A stretch of DNA of 64,000 nucleotides, from assembly GCA_023954715.1 (NCBI GenBank), contig JAGSHD010000003.1, positions 293,059 through 357,058 of the forward strand. Direction: 5' to 3'. The notes beneath the pieces are model-generated. The model was not told where the DNA came from. It searched no databases and was given only the letters and a program-made list of their open reading frames with translations. Shown in pieces: positions 9,229-18,412 of the stretch. The translations under genes and the position numbers were made by a program. This stretch comes from Candidatus Cloacimonadota bacterium. GTDB lineage: Bacteria; Muiribacteriota; UBA6191. Numbering within the stretch: position 1 is the first letter of the stretch; each line of letters opens with the position of its first letter.

Positions 9229-11175
9229 ATGTTCATTGAAGAATTAAGCTACATGACCAAAAAAATCCTCGAAACTCTACATAATACCTTTGGTTTAGAC
9301 CAACTTAGGGCCAGTCAAAAAGAAATTATTGATACGGTGATCGCCAATAAAAGCTGTATTGGGGTAATGGCTACAGGGAGTGGAAAAAGCTTATGCTACC
9401 AATTATCTGGTTTACATTTAAAAAATTTGGTGATCATCGTATCTCCATTAATATCTCTTATTGATGATCAAGTAGACTATTTGAAGAGTCTTTCTATAAG
9501 TGCAGAAAAAATTGACTCTACTCAAGACCCGTTAGAAAGAAATCGAGTAGAGTCTTTGATCCATCATAAAAAACTAAAGTTTTTGTTTGTATCGGTTGAG
9601 CGTTTCGATAATCAACGATTTTGCAATCTATTGAAAAAGGTTTGTATCTCTTTATTGGTTATAGATGAAGCCCATTGTATATCTCAATGGGGACATAACT
9701 TTAGGCCGGCCTATTTAAATTTAAGAAAAATACAAACTCTCTTTAACATAAAAAGTGTTTTATTACTAACTGCTACTGCCACACAAAAAGTAGTAAAAGA
9801 TATGAAGAAGGTCTTTAAAGTTAGGAGTAAATCAGTTTTCATCTCACCTCTCTTACGAGCAAATTTACAGATTGAGGTGGCAATGACCTCCTCATGCCAG
9901 CGTTTTGACAAGTTATTCAACTTAGTATCTTCTAATACACCTGCCATAGTATACGTAAACCGACAAGATCAGGCCAAACAATTATCTCTAAAACTAAATG
10001 AACAAGGTATAGATAGTGCTTTTTTTCATGGTGGTTTAGATTCACAAGATAAACAGCTTATACAAAATAAGTTTATGAACGGACATACTAAAGTCTTAAT
10101 AGCAACAATTGCTTTTGGTATGGGAATCAACAAAAAAGATGTTCGGCAAGTGATTCATTATGGTTTTCCAAGTAGTATCGAAAGTTATTATCAGGAGATA
10201 GGACGAGCAGGTAGGGATGGTTTACACTCTATTTGTACCATGATTTCGTCTTATGAAGATCTGATGGTTCAACAAAATTTCATTGATTCTGATTTACCTA
10301 GTTATGAGCAATGTGAAAAATTTATCAATTATTTGCAAAACAATTATAGTAGTTTTTTAGATGCAAATCTTTATGAAGTGTCCCATACACTTGATTTACA
10401 AGTAGCTGTATTAAAAACAATGTTTTATTTCTTAGAAGAAATGAACATTATCGAAAAACTATATCACTATCATCAGTTTTTTGAATACCGGTATCTAAGT
10501 GATGTCAAGGACATAGAAGACTTTTTAAATCCTCAAGAGCTGGAGCTTTTTAACCAGATAAAAATCCATGAGAGTTTAAATTACTATCGCTATACAACTG
10601 ATTTAAGTAAACTAAGTATCGATGGATTTTGTCGTGATGATATCGAAAATTTACTCTATAAATTAGATGATTATGCCTTTATCAAACTCTTTAAACGAAG
10701 AGCTAAAATCATGTACAAGATTAAGGATTTTTCTTTTAATTTACATGTATTATGTGATCGTTTGTATAAAGAGCTATTAGCTTGTCATGAGCCAAAGATT
10801 AAAAAACTAAAAAAACTAAAAAAGTTATATACGAGCACTGAGTGTTTTTGGCAACAGTTATCTACATACTTTAATCAAAAGCAATTAGTACCGTGTGGCA
10901 ATTGTAGCAATTGTACTGCAACAACGATAACTAGCCAAAAATTTAAATTAGCTTCTCTAAATCAATTTAATCTGAAAGATGTTATTATCGAGTTACTTGA
11001 TATTGTAGAAAAGCAAGATATCAATCCACATTTTTTAGCAAGATACCTATGCGGGTTTTCAAGTCCTCTAATTTATAAACATCAACTTCATAAAACACCG
11101 GGATACGGCAAACTGTCCCAGTATGGATTTGAAAAAACATTCACTTGGGTAAATAAATTTTATGCTGATCTCTAA
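9229..11175 (+). CDS. recQ: ATP-dependent DNA helicase RecQ
   Basis: A 3'-5' DNA helicase of the RecQ family, acting in recombinational repair and stalled-fork processing. Visible in order: the N-terminal Q-like region (FGLDQLRASQKEII), Walker A (ATGSGKS), the DEAH box (VIDEAHCISQWGHNFRPAY), motif V/VI (QEIGRAGRDG near residue 328), and a zinc-binding segment ending CGNCSNC near residue 565. At about 648 residues it is near family length, and no distinct HRDC domain is seen at the C-terminus. The start at 9229 has no strong ribosome site; an ATG at 9253 is equally plausible and loses only eight residues. The last 14 bases overlap the MATE exporter gene, suggesting a two-gene unit. Confidence 0.93.
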   Translation: MFIEELSYMTKKILETLHNTFGLDQLRASQKEIIDTVIANKSCIGVMATGSGKSLCYQLSGLHLKNLVIIVSPLISLIDDQVDYLKSLSISAEKIDSTQDPLERNRVESLIHHKKLKFLFVSVERFDNQRFCNLLKKVCISLLVIDEAHCISQWGHNFRPAYLNLRKIQTLFNIKSVLLLTATATQKVVKDMKKVFKVRSKSVFISPLLRANLQIEVAMTSSCQRFDKLFNLVSSNTPAIVYVNRQDQAKQLSLKLNEQGIDSAFFHGGLDSQDKQLIQNKFMNGHTKVLIATIAFGMGINKKDVRQVIHYGFPSSIESYYQEIGRAGRDGLHSICTMISSYEDLMVQQNFIDSDLPSYEQCEKFINYLQNNYSSFLDANLYEVSHTLDLQVAVLKTMFYFLEEMNIIEKLYHYHQFFEYRYLSDVKDIEDFLNPQELELFNQIKIHESLNYYRYTTDLSKLSIDGFCRDDIENLLYKLDDYAFIKLFKRRAKIMYKIKDFSFNLHVLCDRLYKELLACHEPKIKKLKKLKKLYTSTECFWQQLSTYFNQKQLVPCGNCSNCTATTITSQKFKLASLNQFNLKDVIIELLDIVEKQDINPHFLARYLCGFSSPLIYKHQLHKTPGYGKLSQYGFEKTFTWVNKFYADL

Positions 11176-12490
11176 AGAAAGACTCTCCACACTCTTCTCA
11201 CTAGCTATTCCAATCATTGGTGGTATGCTCTCTCAAAATCTATTAAACTTAGTTGATATAGCTATGGTAGGACAGCTTGGATCGGCAGCTCTCGCAGCAG
11301 TGGGGCTTTGCGGTTTTATGAACTTTATGGCTGTAGGTCTATTGATGGGATTTTCTTCTGGTGTTCAAGCTATCAGTGCTAGGCGAATTGGAGAAAACAA
11401 ATCAGACGAAGCAGCTAAACCGCTAAACTCTGCTTTACTCATTATTACTTTATTATCTGTAATCACATCAAGTATCGTATATTTAGCGATACCATATCTT
11501 TTACCATTGCTCAACTCTGATTCTAAGGTAGTTATCTTAGGCACCGACTATTTGTCTATCCGTATCTTTGGTGTAGTTTTTGTAGGATTAAATGCATCTT
11601 TTCGAGGATTTTTTAATGGAATCGGATTAGCTACAATTTATTTGCGTACCTTAGTTGTGATGCACTTTTTAAACATCTTGTTTAACTACCTCTTGATATT
11701 TGGTAAATTTGGGTTTCCTGAGATGGGTGTCTCTGGAGCTGCTGTGGGGACTCTTATTTCTTTGTTTTTCGGAACAGCTTTATACTTTATTCAAGCCAAA
11801 TTTATAGCCTCAAAATATGGTTTTTTAAGTAAAAAGGCATCTTTCCAAGAGATAAAAAGTTTAATATCAATCAGTTTCCCGCAATCTATCACTCAAATTA
11901 TGTTCGCTACTGGTTTAACTACATTGTTTGTAATTATCGGTAAGATCGGAACTGTGGAACTAGCTGCAGCCAACATTTTAATTAATGTCATGCTAGTTGC
12001 TATATTACCTGGTATCGGTTTTGGCTTTACCTCTGCTACACTATGCTCCCAAGCTTTAGGTCGAAGGGATATGGACGATGCTTATCAGTGGGCAATTGAT
12101 ATTGTTAAAGTAGGTTTTTTAGTTATCAGTTGCCTTGGGTTATTAATGGTTTTATTTCCACAACATATCCTTGGGATATTTACTACTGAGACGGAAGTGG
12201 TAGATGTTGCTGTTAACTCATTAAGACTTACTGGTTTTTTTATTAGTTTGGATGCCTGCGGAATGATATTAATGCATTCACTATTAGGTGTAGGAGACTC
12301 AAAACACGTTATGATTGTAAGCAGCGTTTTACAATGGGGGTTTTTTCTTCCCCTTGCTTACGTACTTGGTGTATATTTAAAATTTGGACTAATAAGTATA
12401 TGGATTATGCAAGGTGCCTATCGTTTGATTCAAGCATTAATTTTTGCCAAAACTTGGCACAATAGAAACTGGGCACATATAAAGATATAG
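11162..12490 (+). CDS. MATE-family multidrug/Na+ or H+ antiporter
   Basis: A 442-residue inner-membrane exporter of the multidrug and toxin extrusion family, with about twelve hydrophobic helices in two homologous halves. The N-terminus has the typical signature (SLAIPIIGGMLSQNLLNLVDIAMVG, split here as IPIIGGMLSQNLL and NLVDIAMVGQLG), and the second half repeats it around ISFPQSITQIMF. These proteins expel cationic drugs or toxic metabolites using Na+ or H+ gradients. The ATG at 11162 lies inside the end of recQ, so translation is probably coupled. A HAD phosphatase gene follows nine bases downstream. The substrate cannot be told from sequence. Confidence 0.9.
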   Translation: MLISKERLSTLFSLAIPIIGGMLSQNLLNLVDIAMVGQLGSAALAAVGLCGFMNFMAVGLLMGFSSGVQAISARRIGENKSDEAAKPLNSALLIITLLSVITSSIVYLAIPYLLPLLNSDSKVVILGTDYLSIRIFGVVFVGLNASFRGFFNGIGLATIYLRTLVVMHFLNILFNYLLIFGKFGFPEMGVSGAAVGTLISLFFGTALYFIQAKFIASKYGFLSKKASFQEIKSLISISFPQSITQIMFATGLTTLFVIIGKIGTVELAAANILINVMLVAILPGIGFGFTSATLCSQALGRRDMDDAYQWAIDIVKVGFLVISCLGLLMVLFPQHILGIFTTETEVVDVAVNSLRLTGFFISLDACGMILMHSLLGVGDSKHVMIVSSVLQWGFFLPLAYVLGVYLKFGLISIWIMQGAYRLIQALIFAKTWHNRNWAHIKI

Positions 12491-12498
12491 GTAAAATT

Positions 12499-13137
12499 AT
12501 GCAACTATTTTTTGATTTTGATGGTGTAATATTAGATTCTGTAGCGATACGAACGCAAGGATTTCGAACGGTCTTAAAGGACTTTAAAGACAGCGACGTT
12601 GATCGATTGATTGAGTACCACAATCAAAATGGTGGTATCTCACGTTATGCCAAATTTAAATGGTTTTATAAAGAGGTCTTAAATCAAGAGTTAAGCCAAG
12701 AACTTCTAGATCAATACACCGATCAGTTTTCTCAAATTATGCTATCTGAGTTAGCTAATAAAGATTTTTTGATCACTCAAACTGTAGACTTTTTAAAAAA
12801 AACTTTTTTGAGTATGCCTATGCACGTTGTATCAGGATCAGATCAAACAGAGTTAAGACAACTATGTCAGGAGCTTGATGTAGCAAAATATTTCAACTCC
12901 ATATACGGTTCACCCACAGCCAAAGATATTAATATCACTCAAATGTTAGACAAATACGATTATGATGCAGAAGACACAATTATGATAGGGGATTCTATCA
13001 ACGATTATGACGCTGCTAATGTAAATGGCGTATATTTTTGCGGATTTAACCAAGAGTCTTTACGTAAAATTGAGGGTACTCATTACATTGATGATTTTGC
13101 TAGCTTCGAACCCCATCGTGTTTTATGTAATCGCTAG
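12499..13137 (+). CDS. HAD-family hydrolase (phosphatase/phosphoglucomutase-like)
   Basis: A 212-residue cytoplasmic HAD-superfamily phosphohydrolase. Motif I is FFDFDGVILDS, with the nucleophile Asp and general acid Asp; motif II is the Ser of VVSGSDQ; motif III is the Lys of SPTAKD; motif IV is MIGDSINDYDAA. The helical cap between motifs I and II (residues 18-85) places it in subfamily I with phosphoglycolate phosphatases and beta-phosphoglucomutases. DGVILDS is common in the latter. The substrate is undetermined. It begins nine bases after the MATE gene and may be co-transcribed with it and with yghU downstream. Confidence 0.85.
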   Translation: MQLFFDFDGVILDSVAIRTQGFRTVLKDFKDSDVDRLIEYHNQNGGISRYAKFKWFYKEVLNQELSQELLDQYTDQFSQIMLSELANKDFLITQTVDFLKKTFLSMPMHVVSGSDQTELRQLCQELDVAKYFNSIYGSPTAKDINITQMLDKYDYDAEDTIMIGDSINDYDAANVNGVYFCGFNQESLRKIEGTHYIDDFASFEPHRVLCNR

Positions 13138-13164
13138 GTAGATAAATTAAGGATCTTAAAAGTT

Positions 13165-14019
13165 ATGACAGAGCAATACAATCCCCCAAAGGTTTGGCAA
13201 TATACCGAAGAAAATGGTGGCAAGTTTTCAAATATAAATAGACCTACTGCTGGGTCTAGAGTTCAAAAAGAGCTCCCGAGTGGTCATCATCCTTTTCAAC
13301 TTTATTCACTTGGTACACCTAACGGTGTAAAAGTAACGATCTTGTTTGAAGAGCTTCTTGAACTAGGACTGACGGATGCTGAATACGACGCATTTTTAAT
13401 TGATATTGGAGAAGGAGATCAGTTTACTAGTGGTTTTGTGAATATTAACCCTAATTCAAAGATCCCGGCACTTGTTGATAAAAACAATGGCGATCCTATA
13501 TCTGTATTTGAATCCGGCGCAATTTTACTTTACCTCGCTGAAAAATTTGATCAATTTATACCTCATGATCAAGCACAAAGAGCAAAGATGATGAGTTGGC
13601 TCTTTTGGCAAATGGGAAGCACGCCGTATCTTGGTGGGGGTTTTGGCCACTTTTATGCTTATGCTCCACAAAAGTTTAAATATCCTTTAGATCGCTTTAC
13701 CATGGAAACAAAAAGACAATTAGATGTTTTAGATAAGCATCTAGCTAACCATAAATATATTATTGGATCTCAATATACCATTGCTGATATGGCTATTTTT
13801 CCTTGGTATGGGATCTTAGTAAAGGGAAGATTGTATGATGCTGCTGAGTTTTTATCCGTACATCAATATGAAAATATAACTCGTTGGGCAGATTTAATTT
13901 TATCTCGGCCAGCTGTTTTAAGAGGGCAACTAGTAAATTGTACTTGGGGTAATGAAGATCAACAACTCAAAGAAAGACATAATAGTCAGGACTTTGATCA
14001 CCTAAACTTAAACTTTTAA
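13165..14019 (+). CDS. yghU: Glutathione S-transferase-like disulfide reductase YghU
   Basis: Very close in sequence to YghU, a nu-class glutathione transferase with glutathione-dependent disulfide-bond reductase activity. Diagnostic stretches are the N-terminal extension before the thioredoxin fold (NINRPTAGSRVQKELPSG), HPFQLYSLGTPNGVKVTI, NPNSKIPAL with the cis-Pro, FESGAILLYLAEKF, and YTIADMAIFPW in the helical domain. At 284 residues it matches the family length. The ATG at 13165 is preceded by AAGGAT about eleven bases away. The product is cytoplasmic and fits the stress-defence flavour of this segment. Neighbours suggest a run of co-directional genes rather than a dedicated pathway. Confidence 0.92.
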   Translation: MTEQYNPPKVWQYTEENGGKFSNINRPTAGSRVQKELPSGHHPFQLYSLGTPNGVKVTILFEELLELGLTDAEYDAFLIDIGEGDQFTSGFVNINPNSKIPALVDKNNGDPISVFESGAILLYLAEKFDQFIPHDQAQRAKMMSWLFWQMGSTPYLGGGFGHFYAYAPQKFKYPLDRFTMETKRQLDVLDKHLANHKYIIGSQYTIADMAIFPWYGILVKGRLYDAAEFLSVHQYENITRWADLILSRPAVLRGQLVNCTWGNEDQQLKERHNSQDFDHLNLNF

Positions 14020-14061
14020 CTATTTGTCTACTAAAGCTATTTAGTGACCAAAGGAGCTTTC

Positions 14062-14310
14062 ATGTCAAATGAGTTAAGCGAAAATCAGTTATTACAACTA
14101 TCCGAGATACTCTACTCCGGCAGTAAAATCGAAGCCATCAAATATTATCGTAGTATATCTGGTCAAGGTCTCAAAGAGTCTAAAGAGTATATAGACACTT
14201 TATATGAACAATTGCAAAAAGAAAACCCACATAAGTTTAGGACTACTCCAAGTAGTGGCTGCGGCTCAACTGTAGCAGTTTGTCTTATGATTGGGTATTT
14301 TATTTGTTAG
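14062..14310 (+). CDS. Small protein with ribosomal L7/L12 C-terminal-like fold
   Basis: An 82-residue protein. Residues about 5-48 (ENQLLQLSEILYSGSKIEAI, then KYYRSISGQGLKESKEYID) resemble the C-terminal domain of ribosomal protein L7/L12, a pattern found in small bacterial proteins that are not ribosomal. The last 25 residues are different: SGCGSTVAVCLMIGYFIC is hydrophobic and Cys-rich and could anchor the protein to the membrane. AAAGGAGC eight bases before the ATG at 14062 sets the start; an earlier in-frame start at 14044 is not supported. The role is unknown; helices of this fold often bind proteins. Confidence 0.7.
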   Translation: MSNELSENQLLQLSEILYSGSKIEAIKYYRSISGQGLKESKEYIDTLYEQLQKENPHKFRTTPSSGCGSTVAVCLMIGYFIC

Positions 14311-14398
14311 GTCTTTTAGGCTTCTCTTGTGACCCCTAGTGGAATGTAGTACACTTACACTTTTAATGGTATTTTGCACTTTTTTATCCTAGGTTTTT

Positions 14399-16570
14399 AT
14401 GTTTTATATAAAATTACTTGTATGCGTTTTTGTTATTTGTACTGTAAATTTGTTTTCAAGTTCGGGTGTTATTGCACCTACATTAGAGAGTATTTTTCAA
14501 GATTTTGATCAAAGGTCTCTAAAATTGTTAAAAGAAAAAAAGTGGAAAGAACTCGAAATATACTCCAAACAACTATTACTTGAAAAACATAGTGATGAGG
14601 AAATCAAAAAGGTACGATTAAACTTAACCATTTCCCAAGTATTTTTAAATAAAAATAAAGAAGCACTCGAGGCATTAAAGCCATTAACTAAGACAGATGG
14701 ACCTATTGTCTGGAACAATTATGGTCTGTTTTTTGATAAATTGCGAAGACACTCTTTTGCACAATTGTGCTATCTAGAAGCAGCAAAATTAAATCACATC
14801 GAAGCCCAAAGAATGGTCGGTATTAATCTTTTAAGGGGTCAAGTAGTTTCTCCTAATTGTAAGGAGGCCCTAAAGTGGTTTAAAAAAGCCGTTGCATTAA
14901 AAGATGTAGAGTCCTTAGGTTTACTTGGTCTAGCAAACTTAGGTAACTTTACTTGTGAAAAAAATCAAAAAGAAGCTAATCGGTATTTTACTCTTGGAGC
15001 TAAAAAAAATGATCTTTTAAGTATCCGTAGATTAGCCGACTCCTACTTATTTGGACTTGGGGTAAAAGTTGATCGAGCAAAAGCAAGTAAACTACTTGAG
15101 CAAGCTGTTGCTTTAAACGATGCTAAAGCTACCTATCGACTTGGAAATATGTATAAAAAGGATGGCAAGATAAAAGAGGCCTTAAAGCTTTGGAAAACAG
15201 CCGCTCAGCAAGGAAACACCCCTGCAATGAACAACTATGCCTATGTTTCAGCTCAACAAAAAACAGATTTGGATAACGCTTTGTACTATGCTGTTTTAGC
15301 TTCTAAAAAGGACAGTAAAAATATCGGGATATTTGATACGATTGCTTGGGTTTTAGTACAAAAGGAACGATGGTGCGAAGCTAAGTTTTATATGGATAAG
15401 CTCTCTGGGTCTTATGCTAGTAATAAAGAGTTAAACGATCATCAACTCCATATTAATAAATCTATCAAAAAAAAGAAAATCTCTTGTCCAAGTCCATTAG
15501 TTTTAGAAAAGATCGACCACGGTCTAGCAGCCACCGTTAGAGTTCATGCTTCTATCCTATATAATTTAGGTTATTATAACCATGTTGAAAAAATCTTGTC
15601 ACCCGCAGTAGAATCAGAAAAAAATTCCATCATAACGAGTGATAAACGAATCTTATCTAGTCGTGCCATTCTTGGCAATGCATATAGAGAACAAGGTAAA
15701 CTAGAAGCCGCGCTTTTAATGTTTCAAAAAAACCTATCGGATTTGGAGTCTTTTAAGCTCGGTGAATCTCTTGATGCTTTAACAATGTGTAATAATATTG
15801 GTGGGGTATATAGTATGTTAAAACATTATAAACTAGCAGAGCAATGGCATGAAAGAGCTTTAAAGGGATTAATCAAGCTTGTAGGACCTAATGATCAAAA
15901 TACTTTAGTCACTATGAACAACATAGCCTCGGTTAGTGAACACCTAGGTGATCATGAAAAGTCCATTGAAATGTGTAAGAAGATTTTAAAAATTAAAAAA
16001 GAGTCCATTGGAGAAAATCATGTGAGTTATGCTAAAACACTATTGATATTATCTGCTGCCTATCTACATACAAAAAAAATCAAAGAAGCTATTGATACGG
16101 CTGTACAGGCTTCTGAGATTTTTGAAAAAACCATGGGAGATATGCATCCTATGACTTTAGGCTCTTATCTGAATTTAATTGGTTACTACTTAGGTGAAGA
16201 AGATTATAAAAACGCTAACACCTATTTGTTAAAGGCTAAACTAATTGTAGACTCACAAAACAAAGCCCATCCTCAGTTTGCTAGTTATTATCAATTATCA
16301 GCAAGCTATTTGTCTAAAAATGGTGAGTTTCATAAAGCAGTAACTCAGCTGAATCATGCCCGTGATATCCTTATTAAGGTTTTTGGTAAAAGACACTTAC
16401 AGGTGGCCCAAATCTTTAGTAATTTAGGTGATGTAAAGTTAAAACATGGGGATCTTGAAGGTGCTAAAGAAGAGTATGATCAGGCCGTGCATATCACTCA
16501 AAATCAAAAGGTAGTCAATACAAGTCTATTAGATTATTTAAAAGCCCAACTTAAAAAAACTGTTAAATAA
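14399..16570 (+). CDS. Exported Sel1-repeat plus TPR-repeat protein
   Basis: A 723-residue protein with an N-terminal hydrophobic signal (MFYIKLLVCVFVICTVNLFS). Residues about 120-290 hold Sel1-like repeats (for example AQRMVGINLLRGQ, EALKWFKKAVALKD, LADSYLFGLGVKVDRAKA). Residues about 375-715 hold longer kinesin-light-chain-like TPRs (NIGGVYSMLKHYKLAEQWHERAL; DQNTLVTMNNIASVSEHLGD; GDVKLKHGDLEGAKEEYDQA). Both repeat types form solenoids that bind other proteins, so this is probably a periplasmic scaffold or adaptor. No enzymatic domain is seen. Proteins combining Sel1 and TPR arrays occur in bacteria with many envelope signalling systems. The next gene overlaps its reading region closely and may be coupled. 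Confidence 0.8.
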   Translation: MFYIKLLVCVFVICTVNLFSSSGVIAPTLESIFQDFDQRSLKLLKEKKWKELEIYSKQLLLEKHSDEEIKKVRLNLTISQVFLNKNKEALEALKPLTKTDGPIVWNNYGLFFDKLRRHSFAQLCYLEAAKLNHIEAQRMVGINLLRGQVVSPNCKEALKWFKKAVALKDVESLGLLGLANLGNFTCEKNQKEANRYFTLGAKKNDLLSIRRLADSYLFGLGVKVDRAKASKLLEQAVALNDAKATYRLGNMYKKDGKIKEALKLWKTAAQQGNTPAMNNYAYVSAQQKTDLDNALYYAVLASKKDSKNIGIFDTIAWVLVQKERWCEAKFYMDKLSGSYASNKELNDHQLHINKSIKKKKISCPSPLVLEKIDHGLAATVRVHASILYNLGYYNHVEKILSPAVESEKNSIITSDKRILSSRAILGNAYREQGKLEAALLMFQKNLSDLESFKLGESLDALTMCNNIGGVYSMLKHYKLAEQWHERALKGLIKLVGPNDQNTLVTMNNIASVSEHLGDHEKSIEMCKKILKIKKESIGENHVSYAKTLLILSAAYLHTKKIKEAIDTAVQASEIFEKTMGDMHPMTLGSYLNLIGYYLGEEDYKNANTYLLKAKLIVDSQNKAHPQFASYYQLSASYLSKNGEFHKAVTQLNHARDILIKVFGKRHLQVAQIFSNLGDVKLKHGDLEGAKEEYDQAVHITQNQKVVNTSLLDYLKAQLKKTVK

Positions 16571-16583
16571 TTGTAGGTCTAGT

Positions 16584-17201
16584 CTGTTACTTATATTTGA
16601 TTTGGATGGTACAATTTTTAAAACTCACAGTGTAATTGAGGCTGCTATTTATAGTGCTTGCCATGATCTGTCCTTACAGCCTCCAAGTACCAAAGATATT
16701 CGAGATCGCTTAGGTAAATTAGAGTTTTCTGAGTATTATGCTTCTCTTTTTTCAAATGTTCCTCCAGATACTCTTGATAGATTAATAAAGTTAGTAACTA
16801 AGTCACTTGAAACTAATCTCTCAACTCATGGACAATTATATGATGGTGTACTAAATGGTCTTAATATCCTTGCTCAGCATCATACCTTAGCCATATGCAC
16901 CAACGGAAAAGCCCATCAGCAAGACAAAAAATTGATTGCAATGGGGATTGATAAGTATTTTACTTACAAAGCTCCGTATGATGGTACAGATAAAACCGCA
17001 AGAATTAATAAACTTAAAGCCCTGTGTCCTCTTGATAGCATAATGATCGGGGACATGTCCACGGATATTGAAGCAGCTAAACAAACTCATATTTTATCCA
17101 TTGGTGTTTTATGGGGCTATGGTACACCCAAAGACTTATCAAATGCAGATTATTTGGTGGAGCGCTTTGATCAAATTCCAACAATTATAGACTCTATTTG
17201 A
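16584..17201 (+). CDS. HAD hydrolase (phosphoglycolate phosphatase-like), apparent CTG start
   Basis: A HAD-superfamily phosphatase with motif I LLIFDLDGTIFKTHS, motif II AICTNGKAH, motif III near KTARINKLKAL, and motif IV MIGDMSTDIEAAK. The nucleophile motif lies upstream of the first conventional start: the TTG at 16602 would remove LLIFDL and destroy the enzyme. The frame is open from about 16551 with no ATG, GTG or TTG before that point. The best candidate is the CTG at 16584, five bases after AGGT, giving about 205 residues, a normal length. Alternatives are a sequencing error or coupling from the TPR gene, which ends 14 bases earlier. The substrate is unknown. Confidence 0.75.
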   Translation: MLLIFDLDGTIFKTHSVIEAAIYSACHDLSLQPPSTKDIRDRLGKLEFSEYYASLFSNVPPDTLDRLIKLVTKSLETNLSTHGQLYDGVLNGLNILAQHHTLAICTNGKAHQQDKKLIAMGIDKYFTYKAPYDGTDKTARINKLKALCPLDSIMIGDMSTDIEAAKQTHILSIGVLWGYGTPKDLSNADYLVERFDQIPTIIDSI

Positions 17202-17424
17202 GTATAACTATCTTTGTTTGATTATCCAAAATTAGTTTTATTAACTAGATATTTTTTGACTGCTAAGTTCTATTGAATAAAATCAAAGTTAAACATATTC
17301 ATGCAATATACTAAAGGTTTGTTACTTTATCACCAAGGGGAGAAACTTTACTATAAAGTTAACATCATTGGCTCATAATATATGTTAAACTACATTTAAA
17401 TTCATCAAATAAAAGAGAAAACCT

Positions 17425-17760
17425 ATGAATAATTTATCAGGTATTGCAGAAGTTTTGATTCCGGCGAGTTCTTTAAAAGACTCCGAAAGTTTTTATCATT
17501 GTTTAGGCTATGAAACAGTTGCCGAACACGATTGGGGAATGATACAAATGACAAAGCTATCTACTCCACCTATTTCTTTAATAAGTAAGAAGTTTTTTCC
17601 TAGTGTGAGTATTGGTTTTGTATCTGATGATTTAGATCAATGTGTAAAGCAATTAGAGCAAAACAAAATCAGCATATCAGAGGATGATCGAAGTTCACAG
17701 CCACCTCGCATTGTCTTTAGTGACCCTGATGGCCTGGAAATACATATTTTTGGGGTATAA
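17425..17760 (+). CDS. VOC (glyoxalase/bleomycin-resistance) family protein
   Basis: A 111-residue protein of the vicinal oxygen chelate fold. The beta-alpha-beta-beta-beta pattern is visible: an opening strand IAEVLIPASSLKDSESFYHCLGY, a central WGMIQM, and the closing signature SDPDGLEIHIF with the conserved Glu metal ligand. The usual first-strand His ligand is absent (EVLIP), so it may bind a small molecule or antibiotic rather than act as a glyoxalase. It has its own promoter space of about 220 bases upstream and a hairpin after its stop, so it is probably a single-gene unit. Confidence 0.8.
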   Translation: MNNLSGIAEVLIPASSLKDSESFYHCLGYETVAEHDWGMIQMTKLSTPPISLISKKFFPSVSIGFVSDDLDQCVKQLEQNKISISEDDRSSQPPRIVFSDPDGLEIHIFGV

Positions 17761-17788
17761 GTACCAAATATTAATTGCCTAGGTACTT
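17759..17788. terminator. Probable bidirectional terminator
   Basis: AAGTACC (17759-17765, starting in the VOC stop codon) pairs with GGTACTT (17782-17788) across a 16-base AT-rich loop. It sits between the convergent VOC and GNAT genes. The stem is short and followed by only a broken T-run, so support is moderate. Confidence 0.45.
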
Positions 17789-17820
17789 GTTATAATAGAT
17801 ATCATCATAGTAAATATCTT

Positions 17821-18294
17821 TTACTTTTCTGCTGTTTTTTCTAATCCATAAGATGTAAAGCCAAATTTTGTGGCTAAATGCTTAACAGCTAAGTCTTCAC
17901 TAGATAACACGATACGAATCATTTCACACCACTTATAATTTTTAATAATAGTTAAAGCATCTTGGATTAATTTAGAGCCAGCACCTTGATTTCTAAAGCT
18001 TGGCAATACAAAGAAACCCCAAAAGTTTGCCTTATGCCTAAGAGAGCTTTTACGTACTTCTCTTTTAAAGCCAATCATGCCAATTAACTGATTTTGCTGA
18101 AAAACCCCTAAAACAAAATCAGATTTAGGAGTATTGTTACATTTTAACAAAGCTATAATTTGGTCTTTATGGGCTTTATTAAAGTCTGCTAAACTTGAAC
18201 CAACAGATTGAGGTTCAAGCTCTAAGTGTTTAGCTCTTAAATCTTTAAAATACTCATAATGAGTTTCATTTAGTATGCTAGAAGTAAAAATTAT
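17821..18294 (-). CDS. GNAT-family N-acetyltransferase, noncanonical start
   Basis: An acetyl-CoA-dependent N-acetyltransferase. The acetyl-CoA-binding motif A is FFVLPSFRNQGAGSKLIQDA, and the family ending is KFGFTSYGLEKTA. The first conventional start, TTG at 18150, would give only 109 residues and cut off the N-terminus. The frame continues upstream with clear GNAT sequence (YEYFKDLRAKHLELEPQSVG) to a TAG at 18295-18297. There the only candidates are ATA at 18294 or ATT at 18291, five to eight bases after GGAG. The full-length product is about 157 residues, normal for the family. I infer a rare ATA or ATT start; a single-base sequencing error would explain it equally well. The substrate is unknown. 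Confidence 0.75.
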   Translation of the reverse strand: MIFTSSILNETHYEYFKDLRAKHLELEPQSVGSSLADFNKAHKDQIIALLKCNNTPKSDFVLGVFQQNQLIGMIGFKREVRKSSLRHKANFWGFFVLPSFRNQGAGSKLIQDALTIIKNYKWCEMIRIVLSSEDLAVKHLATKFGFTSYGLEKTAEK

Positions 18295-18412
18295 CTAATC
18301 TCCAACGATAAATTAAATGGCTTCAAATTTAAAAGACATCCATTGAACTATATACATAAACTTGATACTGTCATCATAACTCGATTCTACAGACTAAAAC
18401 AAGGATATATAG

